From Mycobacterium simiae (GTDB lineage: Bacteria; Actinomycetota; Actinomycetes; Mycobacteriales; Mycobacteriaceae), in the NCBI RefSeq assembly GCF_010727605.1, contig NZ_AP022568.1:1364001-1428000 (forward strand): a stretch of 64,000 nucleotides of DNA, written 5' to 3'. A program made the position numbers and the translations under genes. The notes below the pieces were generated by a model. That model ran no database searches. It had not been told where the DNA came from and saw only the letters and a program-made list of their open reading frames with translations. Below, in pieces: positions 1 through 7,283 of this stretch; position 1 is the stretch's first letter, and each line of letters starts with the position of its first letter.

Positions 1-173
1 CGGCCCGCCACTTCCAGCCCGCGTTGTACGGCGATCGCACGCCGGATGTAACGGGCGTCCCGCTCACCGCGTGACCCTTCGACGTCGCGGCGAATGGCGT
101 CGAGTTCGACGGCCAGTCCTTCGATGTCGGCGGTCGTGAGGTGCGCGAACACGTCAACGTCGGTGATCGCCAT
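1..173 (-). CDS. Acyl-CoA delta-9 desaturase paralogue, N-terminal part only (cut by window edge)
   Basis: Only the first 57 codons are inside the window. They read MAITDVDVFAHL followed by a charged helix (GERDARYIRR) and match the N-terminus of the complete desaturase just upstream (278-1549) at roughly 47 of 57 positions, so this is a tandem paralogue of a DesA3-type membrane stearoyl-CoA desaturase. The ATG at 173 has AGGAAGG about 7 bases upstream. An in-frame ATG at 200 is possible but lacks a better ribosome site. It lies 104 bases downstream of the first desaturase in the same direction, so the two may be co-transcribed. The catalytic histidine boxes are outside the window, so activity cannot be judged. 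Confidence 0.85.
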   Translation of the reverse strand, partial: MAITDVDVFAHLTTADIEGLAVELDAIRRDVEGSRGERDARYIRRAIAVQRGLEVAG

Positions 174-277
174 CGTTTTACCTTCCTGCACTGCAGCCAT
201 TGACCGCAACACACGGTAACGACGATGCCATGAACACTTGTTGAGGACTAATTTAATTATCCGCGTCGGTCGCCGCG

Positions 278-1549
278 TTAGGCCGCAAGTTGCTCGGGTC
301 GGCTCGTCGTGTGGGCGCGTCGCCACCCGCGAACGGCGGCGATCGCGGTCCTCAACCCGCGCCGACGCCCGGTGGCGGGGTCGGTGCCCGCGAACCCCGG
401 CCCAAGCGGAGCAAACATCCGCTCGCTGCGGGTCTCCGGCGCGTTGTCGGCATCGTCGCGCAAGTACTTGTTGGGTAGCGACAGCTTGGCCAGTGTGCGC
501 CACGTCTTTCCGTACTGCACCAGGAAAGACCCTGTGGTGTAAGGCAAATCGTACTTGTCACACACCTCGCGCACCCGCACCGAGATCTCGTGCAGTCGGT
601 TGCTGGGCAGATCCGGATACAGGTGATGCTCGATCTGATGGCACAGGTTGCCGCTCATGAACCGCAACGTCGGCCCGGCGTCGAAGTTGGCGCTACCCAA
701 CATCTGCCGCAAATACCACTGACCCTTGGTTTCGCCGACCATGTCGGTCTTGGTGAATTTCTCCGCGCCGTCCGGGAAATGGCCACAGAAGATCACCGCG
801 TTGGCCCACACGCTGCGGATGACGTTGGCCAGCGCGTTGGCCTTCAACGTCGACGTGTAGGTCGCACCGGGCGACAACGACGTCAGGGCCGGGAACGCGA
901 CATAGTCCTTGACCACCTGGCGCCCGGCCTTGCCGCCGAATTCCCGCAACCGGCGGCGGCGCTCGTCGCGGTCCAGCCGGCCCTTGATGATCTTGCCGAT
1001 CTCCAAGTGCTGCAGCGCAACTCCCCATTCGAAGCCAATGGCAAGCAAGGTGTTCCACAGCAAGTTGAGGGCGTTGTACCGGCGCCAACGCTGATCGCGG
1101 GTGACGCGAAGCATGCCGTAGCCGACGTCGTCGTCCATCCCGAGGATGTTCGTGTACTTGTGGTGCACAAAGTTGTGGGTGTAGCGCCAATGCTTCGACG
1201 ACCCGCTCATGTCCCACTCCCAGGTTGAGGAGTGGATCTCCGGATCGTTCATCCAGTCCCACTGGCCGTGCATGACGTTGTGGCCGATCTCCATGTTCTC
1301 GATGATCTTGGCCACGCCCAGGGTCACGGTTCCGGCCCACCATGCCGAGCGCCGCGAACTCGCGGCCAGCAGCAATCGTCCGGTCACCTCCAGCGCACGC
1401 TGCGTCGCGATGGTGCGACGAATGTAGCGCGCGTCCCGCTCGCCGCGGGAATCCTCCACGTCTTGGCGGATGGCATCCAGCTCAACGGCCAGGGCTTCGA
1501 TATCAGCGTCCGACAGATGCGCGAATGCATCGACGTCTGTGATCGCCAT
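278..1549 (-). CDS. desA3: Membrane-bound stearoyl-CoA delta-9 desaturase, DesA3 type
   Basis: The 423-residue product introduces a cis double bond at C9 of stearoyl-CoA (oleate formation), a di-iron reaction at the membrane that needs electrons from an NADPH reductase. All three histidine clusters of membrane desaturases are present: HNVMH near residue 90, HNFVHH near 125 and HQIEHH near 304. Sequence and length fit Rv3229c/DesA3. ATG 1549 is preferred because GGGAGGTGAG lies just upstream; a GTG nine bases earlier overlaps that site. The probable electron donor is the reductase encoded at 1635-2786, directly upstream in the same direction, and a palindromic operator sits between them. Confidence 0.95.
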   Translation of the reverse strand: MAITDVDAFAHLSDADIEALAVELDAIRQDVEDSRGERDARYIRRTIATQRALEVTGRLLLAASSRRSAWWAGTVTLGVAKIIENMEIGHNVMHGQWDWMNDPEIHSSTWEWDMSGSSKHWRYTHNFVHHKYTNILGMDDDVGYGMLRVTRDQRWRRYNALNLLWNTLLAIGFEWGVALQHLEIGKIIKGRLDRDERRRRLREFGGKAGRQVVKDYVAFPALTSLSPGATYTSTLKANALANVIRSVWANAVIFCGHFPDGAEKFTKTDMVGETKGQWYLRQMLGSANFDAGPTLRFMSGNLCHQIEHHLYPDLPSNRLHEISVRVREVCDKYDLPYTTGSFLVQYGKTWRTLAKLSLPNKYLRDDADNAPETRSERMFAPLGPGFAGTDPATGRRRGLRTAIAAVRGWRRAHTTSRPEQLAA

Positions 1550-1597
1550 CGTTCTCACCTCCCGGCGTTTCGATCTGCGGTCAATACCTACGCTATC

Positions 1598-1621
1598 GTA
1601 ACCTACGACTCCGTAGGTTAC
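1598..1621. promoter_or_regulatory. Palindromic operator upstream of desA3
   Basis: A perfect 10-bp inverted repeat, GTAACCTACG then ACTC then CGTAGGTTAC, lies about 50 bases before the desA3 start, between the reductase stop and desA3. Its centre (TACG, three bases, CCGTA) matches the half-sites of the larger palindrome at 2793-2825. The form resembles a TetR-family operator. That assignment is inference, and no regulator gene is adjacent. Confidence 0.6.
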
Positions 1622-1634
1622 CTAGGAGTAACCT

Positions 1635-2786
1635 TTAAATGTCGAGCACACAATCGCCGGACGCGGCCGATACGCACGTCTGCACTCGACTGCCCGGCTC
1701 GTGTTCCTGCCCCGTGCGCAGGTCCCGGACGTGGCCTTCCACCAGGGGTACCACGCACGACTGGCAGATACCCATCCGGCAGCCGAACGGCATCTGCACC
1801 CCGGCGCCCTCCCCCGCGTCCATCAGGGACGTGGCGGCATCGGCGGCCACCGTACGTCCACTTCGTGCAAACGTCACGGCGCCGCCCGTTCCGGCCGGCG
1901 CGGCCTTGGCCACCGCGAACCGCTCGAGGTGCAGCCGGTCGCTGAGGTTGGCGCTCGCCCACACCTTCTCGGCCTGCGCGAGCATGCCCTCCGGACCGCA
2001 GGCCCAGGTTTGACGGTCGCGCCAGTCCGGCACCGCGTCGTCGAGACGCCCGAGGTCAAGACGGCCCTGCGTGCGGGTCTCGCGCAACTGCAGCCGGTAC
2101 CCGGGATGCGCCGAGGCAAGGTCGGTCAGCTCGGCGCCGAACATCACCTCGGCCGCACAAGGCGCCGAGTGCACGTGCCGGATATCGCCAATCTGATTGC
2201 GGCGCACCAGGGTTCGCAACATCGACATGACCGGAGTGATGCCCGACCCGGCCGTCAAGAACAGGATCGCCGGCGGCGCCGGGTCCGGCAGCACGAAATT
2301 GCCCTGCGGCGCCGCCAGGCGCACGATCGTCCCGGGCGCCACGCCCGCCACTAGGTGAGTGGACAGGAACCCCTCCGGCATCGCCTTGACGCTGATGGTC
2401 ACCGTGCGCTTGCGCCCGGATCCGGACCGCGCCACCGGGCTGGACGTCAGTGAATACGACCGCCAGCGCCAGCGGCCGTCGACCAACAGGCCGATCCCGA
2501 TGTACTGACCCGGCTCATAGTCGAAGCTGAAACCCCAGCCGGGCTTGATCACCAGGGTCGCCGAGTCCTCGGTCTCGCGCCGGACCGCAACGACGCGGCC
2601 GCGCAATTCCCGCGCGGACCATAGCGGATTGGCCAGATGCAGGTAATCGTCGGGCAACAGCGGCGTCGTGATCCGCGCGGCGAGTTTGCGCAGCGCATGC
2701 CATCCGGGATGCCGCTCGGCACCCGCGACACTGGGTCGGGCGGTGTCGACGACATTCGCGCTGAGTGCTTGGTATTTCTTGCCCAT
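1635..2786 (-). CDS. NADPH oxidoreductase with plant-type 2Fe-2S domain, desaturase electron donor (Rv3230c type)
   Basis: The 383-residue protein has a ferredoxin-NADP reductase module (FAD-binding [12 protein letters not shown]-binding [14 protein letters not shown]) followed by a C-terminal [2Fe-2S] ferredoxin domain with the cluster cysteines in CRMGICQSC and a later VQTC. This order fits Rv3230c, known as the redox partner of DesA3, and desA3 lies directly downstream. ATG 2786 (MGKKYQAL) is chosen. A longer reading frame exists, but it would translate the operator palindrome at 2793-2825 into a [11 protein letters not shown] repeat, which argues against it. The product is probably cytosolic or membrane-peripheral. 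Confidence 0.9.
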   Translation of the reverse strand: MGKKYQALSANVVDTARPSVAGAERHPGWHALRKLAARITTPLLPDDYLHLANPLWSARELRGRVVAVRRETEDSATLVIKPGWGFSFDYEPGQYIGIGLLVDGRWRWRSYSLTSSPVARSGSGRKRTVTISVKAMPEGFLSTHLVAGVAPGTIVRLAAPQGNFVLPDPAPPAILFLTAGSGITPVMSMLRTLVRRNQIGDIRHVHSAPCAAEVMFGAELTDLASAHPGYRLQLRETRTQGRLDLGRLDDAVPDWRDRQTWACGPEGMLAQAEKVWASANLSDRLHLERFAVAKAAPAGTGGAVTFARSGRTVAADAATSLMDAGEGAGVQMPFGCRMGICQSCVVPLVEGHVRDLRTGQEHEPGSRVQTCVSAASGDCVLDI

Positions 2787-2792
2787 AACAAA

Positions 2793-2825
2793 GGCTACGG
2801 TACCGTAAGTTACGGTACCGTAGCC
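2793..2825. promoter_or_regulatory. Perfect 16-bp inverted-repeat operator upstream of the reductase-desA3 unit
   Basis: The arms GGCTACGGTACCGTAA (2793-2808) and TTACGGTACCGTAGCC (2810-2825) are perfectly complementary around a single G. Each arm itself contains the palindrome TACGGTACCGTA, so the site is two overlapping dyads, suited to two dimers of a TetR-like regulator. It starts only 7 bases before the ATG at 2786, so binding could block transcription or initiation. Regulator identity is unknown. Confidence 0.7.
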
Positions 2826-2871
2826 AGGGCTCATCCAGGGCTGGACAGCCCGATTGCGTCACACACGCCGG

Positions 2872-3423
2872 TCACAGCAGCTCGAGCAGGAACGGCAATT
2901 CCTGGTTGGCGTACCAAGCCAGATCGTGGTCTTGCGCATCGCCGACGATCAGCTCAGCATCCTCGTCGCCCAGGTCTGCGGCGTCGATGGCCTCGATCGC
3001 CTTCAGTACCGCCGGTTCGGCGTCGGCGGTGTCCACATAGGCGGCGATCACCCGGTCCAGCGCGACGGGCCCGGCGAGCCGGACCACAGCGTCGTCGAGA
3101 TCGGGTCGCAACGTGGCCCCGGAGTCGCCCAGGTCGACCTCGGCGGCCAGCACGGCGCGACGTCTCCGGCCGACCCGGCCCGCCTCGTCGGTGCCGCCAA
3201 CACCGCTTTCATCAGCGGCCAACAGGCGCAGCGAGGCCAACGCGGCCTCGCGCAATGCCACCTCGGCAAGCTCATCGTCGTCGCCCTCGGCGTAGGCCTC
3301 CCGCAGGGCCGGTGTCACCGCGAACGCGGTGCCGTTGACCGGTCGGAGGGAACCCTCGGTGACCAACCGCTGCAGCATCGCCAGGGTGGCAGGGATATAG
3401 ACCTGCAGTGCGTCCGCGCCCAT
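2872..3423 (-). CDS. Conserved hypothetical protein, Rv3231c type (DUF6912-like)
   Basis: The 183-residue protein has no recognised catalytic motif. It opens with LQVYIPATLAMLQRLV and is rich in acidic residues and alanine, with repeated short acidic stretches (GDDDELAEVALREA; IDAADLGDEDAELIVG). No signal peptide or membrane segment is seen. The ATG at 3423 follows the ppk2 stop codon after two bases, which implies translational coupling with ppk2. A homologue occupies this place in M. tuberculosis. Function unknown. Confidence 0.75.
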   Translation of the reverse strand: MGADALQVYIPATLAMLQRLVTEGSLRPVNGTAFAVTPALREAYAEGDDDELAEVALREAALASLRLLAADESGVGGTDEAGRVGRRRRAVLAAEVDLGDSGATLRPDLDDAVVRLAGPVALDRVIAAYVDTADAEPAVLKAIEAIDAADLGDEDAELIVGDAQDHDLAWYANQELPFLLELL

Positions 3424-3425
3424 GG

Positions 3426-4289
3426 CTAACGCGCAATCAAGGTAGCCGCGTAATCGTCGACGTACCTCGACAACTCGCGTGGTGGGCGCTGGTAGTTGCC
3501 GGTCACCACCGGACGTTCGGGCAAGTCGACCTTCGGCTCTTCGACGTCGTAGTACTCGATGCTGGACAGCAGATGATTCATCATGTTCAGACGGGCGTGC
3601 TTCTTGATGTCGGATTCGACGACGTACCACGGGCTGGCCGGCGTGTCGGTGTGCACCATCATCTCGTCTTTGGCGCGCGAGTAATCCTCCCACCGGTACA
3701 CCGATTCCAGGTCCATCGTGGAGAGTTTCCAGCGTCGGACCGGGTCGTTGCGTCGCGCCTTGAAACGCCGTAGCTGCTCGGCCTCGGAAACCGAAAACCA
3801 ATACTTACGCAGCAGGATCCCGTCATCGATCAACATCTGCTCGAATATCGGGGTCTGTCGCAAGAACAGGGCATGTTCCTGCGGCGTACAGAATCCCATG
3901 ACTTTCTCGATGCCGGCGCGGTTGTACCACGACCGATCGAACAATACGATTTCGCCCTTAGCGGGTAGATGGGCGATATAGCGCTGGTAATACCACTGGC
4001 CGCGCTCCCGCTCGGTGGGCACCGGCAACGCGGCGATGTGGGCGATGCGGGGGCTGAGGTATTCGGTGATCCGTTTGATGGCCCCACCCTTGCCCGCGGC
4101 GTCACGGCCTTCGAAAATCACCACGATTCGCGCGCCAGAATGCCGCACCCACTCCTGAAGCTTCACGAATTCCGTTTGCAGCCTGAATAATTCGGCCTCG
4201 TAGACGCCATCGGAAATCTTTGGCCCGTTCGATGCGGCCGATTTCTTTTTCTTCACCTTCACCGGCGCGCCGTCGTTAGAGGTGGTCAC
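3426..4289 (-). CDS. ppk2: Polyphosphate kinase 2 (nucleotide kinase using polyphosphate)
   Basis: The 287-residue PPK2 transfers phosphate between polyphosphate and nucleoside diphosphates, linking polyphosphate stores to the GTP/ATP pool. The Walker A region FEGRDAAGKGGAIKR lies near residue 60 and the second phosphate-binding motif FDRSWYNRAGIE near residue 125. A lysine-rich N-terminal tail (VKVKKKKSAASN) precedes the domain. Length and place match Rv3232c. It is probably the first gene of a unit with the small downstream gene that begins two bases after its stop. Confidence 0.95.
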   Translation of the reverse strand: MTTSNDGAPVKVKKKKSAASNGPKISDGVYEAELFRLQTEFVKLQEWVRHSGARIVVIFEGRDAAGKGGAIKRITEYLSPRIAHIAALPVPTERERGQWYYQRYIAHLPAKGEIVLFDRSWYNRAGIEKVMGFCTPQEHALFLRQTPIFEQMLIDDGILLRKYWFSVSEAEQLRRFKARRNDPVRRWKLSTMDLESVYRWEDYSRAKDEMMVHTDTPASPWYVVESDIKKHARLNMMNHLLSSIEYYDVEEPKVDLPERPVVTGNYQRPPRELSRYVDDYAATLIAR

Positions 4290-4343
4290 AGCAACGAATC
4301 ATATATCCCCCCAGCAATTTTCAATGATTTTCAATGCCAGTAG

Positions 4344-5753
4344 CTAACGGGACGCATCGAGCAGCTCTTCGAGCGCCTGGGCCAACAGCCCGGGCAGCAG
4401 ATCGACGTCGCTCATTGCATCGCGGTCGGCGTTGATTCCGAAATACAGCGTGCCGTGATAAGACGTCACGCCGATTGCCAGTATCTGATTGTGCAGCAGC
4501 GGCGGCACCGCGTACGTTTCCAGCAGCTTGGCACCGGCGATGTACATCTGCGACTGGGCCCCCGGCGCATTGGTGATCAGCAAGTTGAACGAGCGCGCCG
4601 AGAAGCTGGTGGCCACCCGGATCCCCATCGCATGCAGGGTGGGCGGCGCGAAGCCCGACAGCGTGACGATGGTCCGGGCGTCGACCAGGCGGGCGGCCGA
4701 CGGATTCGATTCGGTGGCGTGGGCGATCTGCGAGAGCCGCACCACGGCGTTGCCTTCCCCGACCGGCAGGTCGACCAGGAACGGGGTGACCTGCCCCATC
4801 ATCTGGCCCGGCCCGGTCGAGTCATGCTGGCCGTCGGCATAGACCGACAGCGGAGCCATCGCGCGGATGGTGGCGCTGGAGCGCACCGTTTCGCCGCGCG
4901 ACATCAACCAGTTGCCGAGCGCGCCGGTCACCACGGCCAGCACCACATCGTTGATGTCGCAGTCATACCGAGCCCGTACCGTGCGGTAATCCTCGAGACG
5001 CCCGCGGGCCACCGTGAACCGCCGGTGCCGGGAAACTTTGGCGTTGAGCAGGCTGTGCGGGGCGGTGCCGCGCGCGACGGTGCGGGCGATGTCGACGACG
5101 CGTTGGCCCGCGTTGAGCAGCTCGCCGTAGTTCGTCGCCAGGCCAGCCACCGCGGAACCCACGGCCTGCAGCTGAGCGCCCGGCAACACCACCCAGTCGG
5201 CGAGCGCGCCCAGCAGCAGCCGGGTGGGGCCTGGCTCACGTTCCGGGATCCAGATGTCTTCCGGAAACGGCGGTGGTTGCCGGGTTCGATCGGCGATCAC
5301 GTGGCCGATCTCCAGCGCGGTCATCCCGTTGATCAGCGCCTGGTGCGACTTGGTGTAAAGCGCGACCCGGTTCTTCGCCAACCCTTCGACCAGGTACATC
5401 TCCCACAGCGGTCGGGTCTTGTCCAGGGGCCGGGCGGCAAGCCGGGCGATCAACTCGTGCAGCTGCTCGTCGCTGCCGGGCGAGGGCAGCGCCGAGCGCC
5501 GCACGTGGTAGGTGATGTCGAAATCGGCGTCGTCGATCCACACCGGCCGGGCCATGCCGACCTTCACTTCGCGGACCTTCTGGCGGTAGCGAGGTATCTG
5601 CGGCAGCCGGCGTTCCACCGTGGCGAGCAGCGTCTCGTAACTGAGTCCGGTGCGGGGCCGCTGCAAGATGGACAGCGATCCGACGTACATCGGGGTCGCG
5701 GTGTTCTCCAGCCGGTAGAAGGATGCGTCCGAAGGGGACAACCGGGTCACCAT
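4344..5753 (-). CDS. tgs3: Wax ester synthase/diacylglycerol acyltransferase family protein, Tgs3-like
   Basis: The 469-residue protein has the WS/DGAT N-terminal domain (MVTRLSPSDASFYRLE, the usual opening) and the DUF1298-type C-terminal domain (LITNAPGAQ; ILAIGVTSYHGTLYFGINAD). Family members make triacylglycerol or wax esters from acyl-CoA. The catalytic motif HHxxxDG is altered here: near residue 143 it reads SHQALINGM, so the second histidine is glutamine and the aspartate is asparagine. In M. tuberculosis the corresponding locus is split (Rv3233c/Rv3234c); here it is one intact frame. Acyltransferase activity is therefore doubtful. Confidence 0.88.
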   Translation of the reverse strand: MVTRLSPSDASFYRLENTATPMYVGSLSILQRPRTGLSYETLLATVERRLPQIPRYRQKVREVKVGMARPVWIDDADFDITYHVRRSALPSPGSDEQLHELIARLAARPLDKTRPLWEMYLVEGLAKNRVALYTKSHQALINGMTALEIGHVIADRTRQPPPFPEDIWIPEREPGPTRLLLGALADWVVLPGAQLQAVGSAVAGLATNYGELLNAGQRVVDIARTVARGTAPHSLLNAKVSRHRRFTVARGRLEDYRTVRARYDCDINDVVLAVVTGALGNWLMSRGETVRSSATIRAMAPLSVYADGQHDSTGPGQMMGQVTPFLVDLPVGEGNAVVRLSQIAHATESNPSAARLVDARTIVTLSGFAPPTLHAMGIRVATSFSARSFNLLITNAPGAQSQMYIAGAKLLETYAVPPLLHNQILAIGVTSYHGTLYFGINADRDAMSDVDLLPGLLAQALEELLDASR

Positions 5754-5942
5754 TGCGGGCCTGGCCTCCTCGTCATCCCTCGCGATTCCCGATGTTCCCG
5801 CCCACCGTAATCATTCGCCAAGAGGCAACGCGGCGCGGGTACGCGCGATGTCGAATTGTGCGATGATGACCGGCAATTGAAAATCAATTGTCTGTCACTC
5901 TCCTGCAGACCGCTTGTTACCGATGAGTTGGAGAGTGTCCTC

Positions 5943-6464
5943 GTGCCCGTAGATCCTTTCGACGTGGTGCCCGTCGTCGAGTACGAGCCGCCCATGCGGG
6001 AGATGTCGCGAATCGCGATCGCGTGTCGCCAATTGCCCCTGCCGCGGCGGCCCGGTCATGGGCCGCGCCGTCCGTACAGCGGGCGCGCCGTCCGGCAACC
6101 GGAACAATCGCCGACTCGCTCGGCGGCCATGCGCCAGGCGGCCATGTTCGCCGACGCCGCGCTGCGGCGGGTGCTGGAGGTCATCGACCATCGACGCCCG
6201 GCAGCTCAGCTACGTCCGCTGCTGGTGCCCGCCCTGGTCGACTCGGTGCTGGCGATCAGCCGGTCGGCACCCGGACAGCGGGGCGCGGCGGTGCTGCGCC
6301 GGATGCGGCTGCAACCGGCGGGACACCCGGATCGCGACACCGCCGCCGAGGTGTTCGGCTGCTACAGCCGCGGAGATCGCACCCATGCCATCGCCGCGCG
6401 GGTCGAGGCGCTGCCCACCGGTGGCGCAACACGGTGGCAGGTGGTGGCCCTGCACATCGGTTGA
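5943..6464 (+). CDS. Rv3235-family protein
   Basis: Conserved actinobacterial protein of about 173 residues, usually encoded a few genes from secA. The N-terminus has an acidic PVVEYEPP motif. The middle is basic and low-complexity, and the C-terminal half (from about AMFADAALRRVLEVIDHRRP) carries the conserved domain ending in WQVVALHIG. No membrane segment is seen. GTG 5943 is chosen because GAGAG lies upstream; in-frame TTG codons at 5928 and 5856 would lengthen it. Function is not established; the secA neighbourhood hints at a role near protein export. It is divergent from the WS/DGAT gene. Confidence 0.7.
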   Translation: MPVDPFDVVPVVEYEPPMREMSRIAIACRQLPLPRRPGHGPRRPYSGRAVRQPEQSPTRSAAMRQAAMFADAALRRVLEVIDHRRPAAQLRPLLVPALVDSVLAISRSAPGQRGAAVLRRMRLQPAGHPDRDTAAEVFGCYSRGDRTHAIAARVEALPTGGATRWQVVALHIG

Positions 6465-6480
6465 CGCGCCGCGCCCCGGC

Positions 6481-7236
6481 CTAGTGCTGGTTCGCGGTCG
6501 TGCCCCGGTGCCGGCGCGGCCAGGGCAGCAGTGCCGGAACCTCGCCGCGGTAGGCGCGGTACTGATCGCCCAGCGACGCGATCAGGTCGTGCTCCTCGAG
6601 TTGCAGCGCGATCAGGATGTAACCCGTTGTGGCGACACTGAACAGCAGATGCCCGACCGTCATCGTGGGCGCCGCCCAGAACGCGATCAGGAAGCCCAGC
6701 ATGAGCGGGTGGCGCACCAGCCGGTACAGGTACCGAACACGAAAGTCCAAGTCGCGGTATGGTTTTCCCTGCCAGGCCAGGTAGACCTGGCGCAAGCCGA
6801 ACAGGTCGAGGTGGCTGACCATGAAGGACGCGACGAACACGGTGACCCAGCCGATCCCGAACAACACCCACAGCGCCGCCCGCACCGCCGGCAGGTTCAC
6901 CTCCCAAACGATGGTCGGCAACGTCCGCCACTGCCAGTAGAGCAGCAACAGCGCGGCACTCGAGAGGACCACATAGGTACTGCGTTCGATCGAGGCGGGC
7001 ACCCATCGCGTCCACCACCGCTTGAACGCGGGCCGCGCCATGGCACTGTGCTGCAGCGCAAAAACACCAAGCAGCACCACATCGATCAACACCGCTTGCC
7101 ACCCGGGCGCAGAGATCGCGCGATCGACACTGCGGGGCACAAAGATATTGCCCACAAAGCCGATCGCATACACAAACGACACCAGGAACAGCAGATAAGC
7201 CACTGCCCCGTAACAGATCGCCAGATATCGACTCAT
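6481..7236 (-). CDS. mddA: Integral membrane methyltransferase, MddA/NnrU-like (probable methanethiol S-methyltransferase)
   Basis: The 251-residue protein has about six hydrophobic segments and the C-terminal signature of the isoprenylcysteine-methyltransferase-like superfamily: YRLVRHPLMLGFLIAFWAAP followed by a conserved LEEHDL. MddA-type members methylate methanethiol to dimethyl sulfide using S-adenosylmethionine; a homologue (Rv3238c) occupies this place in M. tuberculosis. ATG 7236 has GGAGA about 9 bases upstream, whereas the longer frame would run into the next gene. Substrate is inferred from family only. Confidence 0.75.
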   Translation of the reverse strand: MSRYLAICYGAVAYLLFLVSFVYAIGFVGNIFVPRSVDRAISAPGWQAVLIDVVLLGVFALQHSAMARPAFKRWWTRWVPASIERSTYVVLSSAALLLLYWQWRTLPTIVWEVNLPAVRAALWVLFGIGWVTVFVASFMVSHLDLFGLRQVYLAWQGKPYRDLDFRVRYLYRLVRHPLMLGFLIAFWAAPTMTVGHLLFSVATTGYILIALQLEEHDLIASLGDQYRAYRGEVPALLPWPRRHRGTTANQH

Positions 7237-7283
7237 GGCTAGATTCTCCACCGATTTGCCGATTGCGGAATGGGGCAGCTGCC

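Noticed and set aside
2787..2834. Longer N-terminus for the reductase
   Set aside because: It would encode the operator palindrome as a repeat peptide and has no ribosome site; ATG 2786 fits the family.
4455..5810. Long plus-strand frame of 451 codons
   Set aside because: It is antisense to the WS/DGAT gene, with no recognisable domain and an Arg/Gly/His-rich product typical of shadow frames.
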